5,774 nucleotides of DNA from JBKPHS01 sp046729975 (GTDB lineage Bacteria; Actinomycetota; Thermoleophilia; Solirubrobacterales; Thermoleophilaceae), in assembly GCA_046729975.1 (NCBI GenBank), contig JBKPHS010000123.1, positions 1 through 5,774 on the forward strand. Reading direction: 5' to 3'. Made by a program: the position numbers and the translations under genes. Of the stretch, positions 1 through 5,229 are shown in pieces (the stretch's first letter is position 1; every line of letters starts with the position of its first letter). The notes beneath the pieces were generated by a model. It was not told the origin of the DNA, searched no databases, and saw only the letters and a list, made by a program, of their open reading frames with translations.

Positions 1-88
1 GCTCGGCGGCGTCCGCCCCCGCGGGGACGCCGCACGTCGCGAGCGCGGCTGCGAGCGCCGCCAGCTGCCATCTGCCACGTGGCCGCAT
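1..88 (-). CDS. Partial secreted or lipoprotein-like protein, N-terminus only
   Basis: Reading the minus strand from ATG at 88-86 gives 29 open codons up to the window edge, beginning MRPRGRWQLAALAAALATCG and continuing VPAGADAAE. This is a classic Sec signal peptide: three arginines near the start, an alanine/leucine-rich hydrophobic core, then a small-residue region with a possible cleavage after ADA. The LATC stretch is a poor lipobox because Thr precedes Cys, so lipid anchoring is uncertain. An in-frame ATG at 100-98 would add MLWP; neither start has a Shine-Dalgarno. The mature domain lies outside the window, so no function can be assigned. It is divergent from the FAH-family gene, leaving 58-70 bases between them. 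In such GC-rich DNA a short open frame can arise by chance, so the gene call rests on the signal-peptide pattern alone. Confidence 0.5.
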   Translation of the reverse strand, partial: MRPRGRWQLAALAAALATCGVPAGADAAE

Positions 89-100
89 GGGCCAAAGCAT

Positions 101-158
101 GACGCGTTCGGGAATGCCTATGCCCCAGGTGGGTCACCCGCGCCCTTAAGCTCCCTGC
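101..158. other. Divergent intergenic region
   Basis: This short gap separates the leftward signal-peptide ORF from the rightward FAH-family gene and should hold both promoters. It is less GC-rich than its surroundings. It contains a 9-base inverted repeat, GGGT-C-ACCC (131-139), and a TAAGCT hexamer (147-152). I see no Shine-Dalgarno before the FAH-family start. Confidence 0.5.
147..152 (+). promoter_or_regulatory. Candidate -10 element for leaderless FAH-family mRNA
   Basis: TAAGCT fits the TANNNT -10 pattern of actinobacterial housekeeping promoters. Its final T is seven bases before the A of the ATG at 159, so the predicted first transcribed base is the start codon itself. This agrees with the absence of a Shine-Dalgarno. 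I see no convincing -35 element at the expected distance, so the call is moderate to weak. Confidence 0.35.
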
Positions 159-1004
159 ATGCGGGTGGTGACCTACGACGCCGGCCGTGGGCCGCGCGCA
201 GGCGTGCTGCGGGAGGAGGGGATCGTCGACGCCCGGGCCGGCCTCGGGCACGAGCCCGGCCACGACCCGAGCCTGCGCGCGCTGCTCCGCGACGGTCTGC
301 TCGGCGAGCTCCACACGCTCGAGGGCGGCGAATCGATCCCTCTCGCCGAGGCGAGGCTGCTGCCGCCCGTTCCCGACCCGGGGAAGGTCATCGGCATCGG
401 CTTGAACTACGGCTCGCACGCCGAGGAGACGGGGCGCGCCCCGCCTGAGCATCCGACCTTCTTCGCCAAGTTCGCGACGTCGCTGTGCGGGCCGGGGGAC
501 GAGGTGCCGCTCCCCTCCTTCAGCGACAAGGTGGACTACGAGGCGGAGGTCGCGTTCGTGGTTGGGCGCCGGTGCAAGGACGTGCTCGAGCCCGATGCGC
601 TCGACGTCATCGCGGGCTACACGCTCCTCAACGACCTGTCGGCGCGCGACTACCAGGCCATGACGCCGCAGTGGATGCCGGGCAAGACCTTCGACGGCTC
701 GGCGCCCTGCGGCCCGGCGCTCGTGACGCCGGACGAGGCCGGCCCACCCGACTCGATCGAGTTCGAGCTGACGCTCAACTCGAAGCGGATGCAGAAGGCC
801 AGCACGGCCGACCTCATCCACTCGATCCCGGCCCTGGTCGAATTCCTCTCGAGGCTGATGACGCTGGAGCCGGGCGACATCGTGTCGACCGGGACCCCGG
901 CGGGCGTCGGAAGCGCCCGGCACCCGCGGGTATGGCTGAAGCCCGGGGACGAGATCGTGATCAGCTCGCCGACGCTCGGCCGGCTCGAGACGCGGCTAAC
1001 GTAG
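159..1004 (+). CDS. Fumarylacetoacetate hydrolase (FAH) family protein
   Basis: A 281-residue cytosolic enzyme of the FAH superfamily. Members hydrolyse, decarboxylate or isomerise 2-oxo- or acylpyruvate-type acids using a divalent metal. After an N-terminal lead domain (about 1-70), the catalytic fold begins at GIGLNYGSHAEE, where H87 and E90 match the His-Glu dyad of FAHD1-type enzymes. The metal ligands appear as E128 and E130 (VDYEAEV) and D159 (NDLSARD). K176 lies in GKTFD, and the family signature STGTPAGVG is at 243-251. Length and motif order are complete. The N-terminus MRVVTYD is typical of the family, which supports the ATG at 159. The VOC gene follows 8 bases after the stop and is probably co-transcribed. 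Substrate cannot be read from sequence: acylpyruvase, fumarylpyruvate hydrolase, oxaloacetate decarboxylase or hydroxyheptadienedioate isomerase are all possible. Confidence 0.93.
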   Translation: MRVVTYDAGRGPRAGVLREEGIVDARAGLGHEPGHDPSLRALLRDGLLGELHTLEGGESIPLAEARLLPPVPDPGKVIGIGLNYGSHAEETGRAPPEHPTFFAKFATSLCGPGDEVPLPSFSDKVDYEAEVAFVVGRRCKDVLEPDALDVIAGYTLLNDLSARDYQAMTPQWMPGKTFDGSAPCGPALVTPDEAGPPDSIEFELTLNSKRMQKASTADLIHSIPALVEFLSRLMTLEPGDIVSTGTPAGVGSARHPRVWLKPGDEIVISSPTLGRLETRLT

Positions 1005-1012
1005 CCCGGTCC

Positions 1013-1435
1013 ATGGAGCAGCGGGTCAGCCTTGTCACCCTCGGCGTCGATGACCTGCAGTGTGCCCGCGCGTTCTACGAGGCGCTCGGATGGACCACGC
1101 GGGCCGAGCCTGGCGATGACGTTGTCTTCTTCCAGTCGGGAGGGATGATCGTCGCGCTCTGGGACCGTTCGGAGCTCACGGCCGATAGCGGAGTCGAGGA
1201 TCGCGGCGGCTACGGCGGCGTGACGCTTGCGCACAACGTGCGCTCGGCCGCCGAGGTGGACGCAGTGATGGCGGAGGCGGAGGCGGCCGGCGCAACCATC
1301 ACTCGCGCGGCGGGGGAGACGTTCTGGGGCGGCTACTCGGGCGCCTTCGCGGACCCGGACGGCCACCCGTGGGAGATCGCCCACAACCCCCGCTGGACGA
1401 TCAACGACGACGGCTCGGTGAGCCTGCCGGAGTAG
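1013..1435 (+). CDS. VOC family (glyoxalase/bleomycin-resistance-like) protein
   Basis: A 140-residue single-chain protein with the two beta-alpha-beta-beta-beta repeats of the vicinal oxygen chelate fold. The first repeat opens with SLVTLGVDDL and RAFYEALGW (about 6-27). The second carries the helix AEVDAVMAEAEAAGA (80-94) and the hallmark FADPDGHPWEIAHNP (112-126). E121 is the expected C-terminal metal ligand. The usual first-strand His or Gln ligand is not obvious, as is common in the VTLGV-type subfamily, so metal-dependent glyoxalase activity should not be assumed. The ATG at 1013 fits the family N-terminus; the same frame stays open upstream but there it is only a shadow of the FAH gene. 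The gene sits 8 bases after the FAH-family stop, without a clear ribosome binding site. Its stop is 2 bases from that of the convergent reductase gene. Role unknown; metabolite modification or binding is plausible. Confidence 0.88.
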   Translation: MEQRVSLVTLGVDDLQCARAFYEALGWTTRAEPGDDVVFFQSGGMIVALWDRSELTADSGVEDRGGYGGVTLAHNVRSAAEVDAVMAEAEAAGATITRAAGETFWGGYSGAFADPDGHPWEIAHNPRWTINDDGSVSLPE

Positions 1436-1437
1436 TC

Positions 1438-2511
1438 CTAGGGCTGGCCCTCGACCGCCCCGGGCACCCCGGTGTTGGTCGAGTACTTCGGCTGGATCTT
1501 CGACTCCGGCCGGATGTGGTGCACGGCTTGGGCGACGGCGATCGCGGCCTCGGCGAAGCCGGTCGCGATCAGCTTCAGCTTGCCGTCGAAGGTCGTGATG
1601 TCGCCCGCGGCCCAGACGGCCTCCATCGAGGTCCTCATGACGGGATCGACCTTGATCGACCCCTTCTCGATCTCGAGCGGCCAGTCCTTGAGCGGGCCGA
1701 GGGCCGTCTTGAAGCCGAGCTGGAGCAGCACCACGTCGCAGTGGACGTCGACGACGTCGTCCTCGTTCTCGGAGTGGAAGAGGGTGATCCGCTCGATCGT
1801 GCCGTCGCCCACGACATCCTTGATCTGGTACGGCACGCGCAGGTCGACCTTTCCTGCCTCGGCCGCCTGCATGATCTCGTTGACGGTCACCTCGTGGGCC
1901 CGGAAGCCGTCGCGCCGGTGCACGAGCGTGATCTCGGAGGCTGTATCGAGCAGGTTGAGCGTCCAGTCGCAGGCCGAGTCGCCGCCGCCGACGATCACCA
2001 CGCGCTTGCCGGCGAAGGCCGCCTTCTCGCCCACCAGGTAGTGGGCGCCCTGCCCCTCCCAGGGCGTCATGTCGTAGCCGGGCAGCTTCTTCGGCTCGAA
2101 CGCCCCGTGGCCACCGGCGATCACCACCGTGCGGGTGAGCAGGTCGCCCTTATCGGTCTTCAGGCGCAGGATCTGCTTCTCCGGGTCGTCCGGGTCCGGC
2201 TCGTACTCGACGCGGTCGGCGGTCGTCTCCAGGTACACCGGCACCTCGAACTGGTCGAGCGACTGCTCCTTGAGCTGCTCGACGAGGTCCTTGGCGAGCA
2301 CGCGGGGATAGCCGGGAACGTCGTAGATCCACTTCTCCGGGTAAAGCGTCGTGAGCTGACCGCCGATCTCCGGCAGCGAGTCGATGATCCGCGAGCTCGC
2401 CTCGCGCATTCCCGCCCAGAAGGCCGTGATGAGGCCGACGGGGCCGGCGCCGATGACCGTGATGTCACGGATCTCGGAGTCGAGCTGTGGTGCGTTTCCG
2501 TTGCTGCTCAT
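1438..2511 (-). CDS. Thioredoxin-reductase-like ferredoxin/flavodoxin-NADP(+) reductase
   Basis: A 357-residue FAD- and NADPH-binding cytosolic oxidoreductase that should pass electrons between NADPH and a ferredoxin or flavodoxin. The FAD dinucleotide motif is GAGPVG (21-26), followed by EIGGQL (48-53). The NADPH Rossmann motif is GGGDSA (175-180). HRRDGFRAHE (198-207) supplies arginines suited to the NADP 2'-phosphate, and AAGDITT (301-307) closes the FAD site. The CxxC redox pair of true thioredoxin reductase is absent. A C-terminal tail (about 335-357, with KYSTNTG) resembles the extension of YumC-type reductases; together these favour FNR over thioredoxin reductase. The start at 2511 gives the family N-terminus and overlaps the hemQ stop in ATGA, with a GGAAAG Shine-Dalgarno-like sequence (2520-2515) just upstream. 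The frame stays open further upstream, but that part is a shadow of hemQ. Substrate protein unknown. Confidence 0.92.
   Translation of the reverse strand: MSSNGNAPQLDSEIRDITVIGAGPVGLITAFWAGMREASSRIIDSLPEIGGQLTTLYPEKWIYDVPGYPRVLAKDLVEQLKEQSLDQFEVPVYLETTADRVEYEPDPDDPEKQILRLKTDKGDLLTRTVVIAGGHGAFEPKKLPGYDMTPWEGQGAHYLVGEKAAFAGKRVVIVGGGDSACDWTLNLLDTASEITLVHRRDGFRAHEVTVNEIMQAAEAGKVDLRVPYQIKDVVGDGTIERITLFHSENEDDVVDVHCDVVLLQLGFKTALGPLKDWPLEIEKGSIKVDPVMRTSMEAVWAAGDITTFDGKLKLIATGFAEAAIAVAQAVHHIRPESKIQPKYSTNTGVPGAVEGQP
1452..1481. terminator. Candidate GC-rich hairpin at the convergent gene ends
   Basis: CGACC (1452-1456) pairs with GGTCG (1477-1481). Inside these arms CCGGG (1460-1464) pairs with CCCGG (1468-1472) around a CAC loop. 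The structure begins 17 bases after the VOC stop and lies within the last codons of the reductase gene. It has no T-run, so it would be a non-canonical terminator at best, for the rightward transcript. Hairpins this size arise easily in such GC-rich DNA. Confidence 0.3.
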
Positions 2512-3212
2512 GCGCTTTCCAGGGGTAGGACCGAGACCGCCTCGCCGTCGAGGGCGTTGAGCGCCCGCTCGGGTGAGGCCGAGATGCAGGTGAAGATCGG
2601 GGTTTCCGAGAGCGTGTAGGCGCTCGACTCGGTCCCTCTCAGCTCCTGCACCAGATCCAGGAAGTCGCCCGGTTCGTCGGCGTCGAACGACACGACGAAC
2701 TCCTGATCGTCGAGGCCGTAAGAGTACGCGGTGTTGATCTCGATCGTGCCGTGACGGCGGCCGACCTCGATATGGCTGCGCATGATCCGCATCCGCTCCT
2801 CGGCCGGCAGCCCGTACCACTCGCGCTTCTTCCACATCGGATAGACGATGAGGTACCTGCTGTCGGCGCCCGGCCGCGGCTCGAGGGGCGTCTCCTCCTC
2901 GGAGTACACGGACGGCTTGGTCATCGCGAGGTACGAGTGCGAGATGTCCGCGTACCGCATCAGGCCGCTTTGGTTCAGCAACACGTGCAACTCGTGGATC
3001 GGATCGAGGCTGGGCGCGATGGCCCGCACCATGAGATCGGTGTCCCCGCGCGTCCCGACGAGAGAGTACGTCCGGAGGAAATGATCCTCGGCGAACTCCT
3101 GGCATGCGGCCGCGAACTCGCGCTTGTCCTGGGCGCGCTCATCGGGCGAGCGCCGGCGCCAGGCGGCGTCGAGCTTGACGAATGTGAACTTGACGAACTG
3201 CCTTTCGGCCAC
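2508..3212 (-). CDS. hemQ: Coproheme decarboxylase HemQ/ChdC (chlorite dismutase family)
   Basis: A 234-residue heme-binding protein of the chlorite dismutase family. In Gram-positive bacteria its relatives convert coproheme to heme b by two peroxide-dependent decarboxylations, the last step of the coproporphyrin-dependent pathway. The ferredoxin-like barrel starts with RQFVKFTFVKLDAAWR (4-19). YPMWKK holds Y124 and K128, matching the catalytic Tyr and propionate-binding Lys of HemQ (Y-P-M-x-K). H147, in IMRSHIEVGRR, is the expected proximal heme ligand. YGLDDQEFVVSFDADEP (166-182) is the family's acidic signature. The position of the distal Arg of true chlorite dismutases appears to be I160, so chlorite detoxification is unlikely. 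I chose GTG at 3212 (MAERQ). An upstream ATG at 3230 would add six residues, including a TTA leucine codon, very rare in such genomes, and would overlap the divergent gene. The downstream reductase is translationally coupled. Confidence 0.9.
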   Translation of the reverse strand: MAERQFVKFTFVKLDAAWRRRSPDERAQDKREFAAACQEFAEDHFLRTYSLVGTRGDTDLMVRAIAPSLDPIHELHVLLNQSGLMRYADISHSYLAMTKPSVYSEEETPLEPRPGADSRYLIVYPMWKKREWYGLPAEERMRIMRSHIEVGRRHGTIEINTAYSYGLDDQEFVVSFDADEPGDFLDLVQELRGTESSAYTLSETPIFTCISASPERALNALDGEAVSVLPLESA

Positions 3213-3221
3213 GCATAAAGT
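3190..3221 (+). promoter_or_regulatory. Candidate promoter of the membrane-protein operon inside hemQ
   Basis: TTGACG (3190-3195) matches five of six bases of the -35 consensus. CATAAA (3214-3219) follows after 18 bases; the overlapping TAAAGT (3216-3221) fits TANNNT. Either -10 reading puts the start of transcription at about 3226-3229, so the mRNA for the ATG at 3229 would be leaderless or nearly so. No Shine-Dalgarno precedes that ATG, which agrees. The -35 lies inside the 5' codons of hemQ on the opposite strand. Confidence 0.45.
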
Positions 3222-3228
3222 GTGGCGC

Positions 3229-5220
3229 ATGCGCCCGGTAGTGCCAGTCGCGGCGCGCGCCGCCGCGGCTGCGCTCGTCTGCCTCGTGCTAGTACTAGCG
3301 CCCGCCCAGGCCAGCGCCGCACCGCGGGCGCTCGTGGCCTTCCTGCCGGCGTCCGGGCCGGACGCGGAGCGGCTGCTCGGCCAGTTCTCCGGGCGCGGGA
3401 TGGCCGTGGCGCTGCTGAGCCCCACGACGGGCGGCTATTCGCAGGGCCAGACAGCGCTCGACCTCGGCCAGGGAAGCCGGATCTCGATGCGGCTCTACGA
3501 CGGCGACGACCCGCCGCTCCGGCTCCAGCCCGAGGGCCGCGGCGGCCGAGTGCAGGCCTGGCCCCGCGCGGTCGAGCGCGCCGACGACGCACCGGGCGAC
3601 GTTGTCCCGGGCCTGCTCGGCGAGACCGTGAAGCGCGCCGGCGGCCAGGTGGCCTACGCGGGCGTCGCCGGCGGCCCGCAGGTCGAGGCGGCCGCGGCCG
3701 CTGACGAGGCCGGGCGGATCGAACGCGTCTCGCTCGTGCCGGCGCGCGCCCTCGGGGAGCGCGCGGCCGCGCTCTGGGAGGGGTCGGACCTCCTCGTGGT
3801 CAGGCTCCCGGGAGGGCCGCCCGGCCTGCGCGCTCTCGATCGTCTGCTCGCCGACCGCCGCGCAGGCGACCTGGTGCTCGCCATGCGCGCTCCGTCGGCG
3901 GGCGAGGAGCTGAAGCTGCTGCCGGCGGGCATCGCGGGGGCCGGCGCGACCGGCCGGGCCCGATCGGACACCACGCGCCGCGCCGGGCTCATCGCCGCCA
4001 CCGATGTCGCCCCGACCGTGCTCGAGCGACTCGGGCTCGATGTGCCGGACGACATGCAGGGGCAGCGGATCGAGACCGATTCAGGCGCCGACGCAGCCCA
4101 GCGGACTCGTTCGCTCGGCCGGCGGCTCGACGTGATCCTGCCCCGGCGCGACGTCGCGATGTATGCGCTCGTCCTCTCCTGGCTGGCGCTGATCGCGCTC
4201 GCGGCGCTCGTGCGTGGGCGAGCGGGTGTTCGGCTGGCGCTGCGCATCGCCTTCCTCGCCGCGCTTTGGGTCCCGGGCGTGGCGCTCCTGACCGCCGCAC
4301 TCGAGCCGTCTCGCGCCCTTGAGATCGCGCTGCTCGCGACCGTCTCGCTCGCGCTCGGCGCGCTCGTGGACCGGCTGGTCCGCTGGCCCGTCGCTCCCGT
4401 CGTTCCGGCCGCGGTCGTGTTCGGCGCGCACGCCATCGACCTGGCCGCCGGGTCGCCGCTCACCGGGCTCTCGCTCGCGGGCCCGAATCCCAAGGGTGGC
4501 GCACGCTTCTTCGGGGTCGGCAACGAGCTCGAGGCCGTGCTCAGCCTTAGCGTCGTCCTCGGCGCCGGGGCGGGGTTCACCCTGGCCGCCCCGCGGCGCG
4601 TCCCGGCGGGCTTCGCCACGGCGTGCCTCGCGGCAGCCGCCGTGCTCGGCGCCGGGCGGCTGGGGGCGGACGTGGGGGCAGTGATCACCCTCGGCGCGGC
4701 CGCGGCGGCGGCGATCGTGCTGTCGCGTCCGGGTGGGGCGACCAGGCGCGCGGTGGCGTTCGCGGTAGCGCTCCCGCTCGCGGCGCTCGCCGGTCTGGTG
4801 CTGCTGGACGTCGCCACGGGCGGTGGCGCCCACCTCACCCGCTCGGTGCTCGAGGCGGGCGGCCCCGGAGACCTCGCCGACCTGGCGCGGCGGCGCTTCG
4901 AGCTCTCCTGGCGGTCGCTCCGGCACGGTCTCACGCCCCTGAGCGTGGCGGTCGCCGTGCTCGTGCTCGCGGCCGGATTCGCGCGGCGGCGGGAGCTCGT
5001 GGCCCCGCTCGTAGTGGTGCCCGGCTGGCGCGCTTTCGTCGCCGGCCTCGGCGGCGCCCTCGCGGCCACCGTCGCCGGCGCGGTCTCCAACGATTCGGGG
5101 CCTGTGTTCGTGGTCGTGGGCGCGATTGCCCTGCTATTGGCGGCCGGCTACGTCCAGGGTGGGCGGGCGGTGCCGCTTGCCGGGCGCCGCCGTTCGCGGG
5201 CCGGCGCGCCGCTCGGCTAG
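3229..5220 (+). CDS. Uncharacterised polytopic membrane protein with alkaline-phosphatase-like extracytoplasmic module
   Basis: A 663-residue protein; I do not know a named function. Residues 1-30 form a signal peptide (AARAAAAALVCLVLVLAP, probable cleavage after AQASA). Residues 31-305 are a predicted extracytoplasmic module ending in ATDVAPTVLERLGL and DDMQGQRI (257-281), which resembles the C-terminal end of alkaline-phosphatase/sulfatase-superfamily domains. The nucleophile Ser/Thr site and metal-binding Asp/His set are not apparent, so the module looks degenerate. From about 309 to 641 there are roughly ten hydrophobic segments. Polar motifs lie between or within them: GARFFGVGNELEA (424-436), GADVGA (479-484) and SNDSGP (620-625). 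They resemble an unnamed membrane family I recall from Firmicutes, which also carries TDxAPT; that link is from memory. A cytosolic Arg-rich tail ends the protein. The ATG at 3229 fits the signal peptide; GTG at 3220 is an alternative. The glycosyltransferase 9 bases downstream suggests an envelope glycan or lipid role. Confidence 0.82.
   Translation: MRPVVPVAARAAAAALVCLVLVLAPAQASAAPRALVAFLPASGPDAERLLGQFSGRGMAVALLSPTTGGYSQGQTALDLGQGSRISMRLYDGDDPPLRLQPEGRGGRVQAWPRAVERADDAPGDVVPGLLGETVKRAGGQVAYAGVAGGPQVEAAAAADEAGRIERVSLVPARALGERAAALWEGSDLLVVRLPGGPPGLRALDRLLADRRAGDLVLAMRAPSAGEELKLLPAGIAGAGATGRARSDTTRRAGLIAATDVAPTVLERLGLDVPDDMQGQRIETDSGADAAQRTRSLGRRLDVILPRRDVAMYALVLSWLALIALAALVRGRAGVRLALRIAFLAALWVPGVALLTAALEPSRALEIALLATVSLALGALVDRLVRWPVAPVVPAAVVFGAHAIDLAAGSPLTGLSLAGPNPKGGARFFGVGNELEAVLSLSVVLGAGAGFTLAAPRRVPAGFATACLAAAAVLGAGRLGADVGAVITLGAAAAAAIVLSRPGGATRRAVAFAVALPLAALAGLVLLDVATGGGAHLTRSVLEAGGPGDLADLARRRFELSWRSLRHGLTPLSVAVAVLVLAAGFARRRELVAPLVVVPGWRAFVAGLGGALAATVAGAVSNDSGPVFVVVGAIALLLAAGYVQGGRAVPLAGRRRSRAGAPLG
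3288..3299. repeat. Perfect 12-base palindrome GCTAGTACTAGC
   Basis: A perfect inverted repeat, markedly AT-richer than its surroundings, with two CTAG tetramers, a word usually scarce in bacterial genomes. It lies within signal-peptide codons 20-24 of the membrane protein, where it forces CTA, GTA and CTA, all rare synonymous choices here. Its near edge is about 76 bases upstream of the chosen hemQ start on the other strand, so it could be an operator for hemQ or a downstream operator for the membrane gene. No regulator is identifiable from the window. Confidence 0.4.
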
Positions 5221-5222
5221 GA
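5219..5222 (+). promoter_or_regulatory. Ribosome binding site supporting the GTG start at 5230
   Basis: AGGA overlaps the TAG stop of the membrane-protein gene and stands seven bases before GTG at 5230. This supports the GTG start and coupled translation of the glycosyltransferase from the upstream message. Confidence 0.6.
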
Positions 5223-5229
5223 TTGCCCG

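Noticed and set aside
99..149. Short plus-strand ORF MTRSGMPMPQVGHPRP before the FAH-family gene
   Set aside because: It has no ribosome binding site, no recognisable leader-peptide logic and no attenuator hairpin after it. It overlaps the candidate promoter.
485..1012. Upstream extension of the VOC reading frame over the FAH-family gene
   Set aside because: Its translation is Arg/Gly/Ala-rich with no family features, and it is a frame shadow of the well-supported FAH enzyme. The VOC fold begins exactly at the ATG at 1013.
1438..2511. Thioredoxin reductase
   Set aside because: No CxxC active-site pair is present in the NADPH domain, and the C-terminal tail matches TrxR-like ferredoxin/flavodoxin reductases instead.
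1369..2619. Plus-strand 416-codon open frame antisense to the reductase
   Set aside because: The low-complexity Leu/Val/Asp/Arg translation lacks motifs, and the opposite strand encodes a complete FAD/NADPH reductase. Long antisense frames are normal at this GC content.
2512..3105. Upstream extension of the reductase reading frame
   Set aside because: The translation is motif-free and overlaps hemQ in another frame. The FAD-binding N-terminus starts naturally from the ATG at 2511 within ATGA.
3174..3197. Direct repeat of CTTGACGAA, 15 bases apart
   Set aside because: It is explained by the HemQ N-terminal pattern FVKFTFVKL, where FVK occurs twice. It is not a mobile or regulatory repeat, although its second copy contributes the candidate -35 element.
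2508..3212. Chlorite dismutase as a detoxification enzyme
   Set aside because: The fold is shared, but the distal Arg of true chlorite dismutases appears replaced and the HemQ Tyr and Lys are present, which favours heme biosynthesis.
3654..5090. Minus-strand 478-codon open frame antisense to the membrane protein
   Set aside because: Its composition is Ser/Ala/Arg/Pro-rich with no domains, as expected of the antisense of GC-rich coding DNA. The plus frame has a signal peptide and membrane segments.
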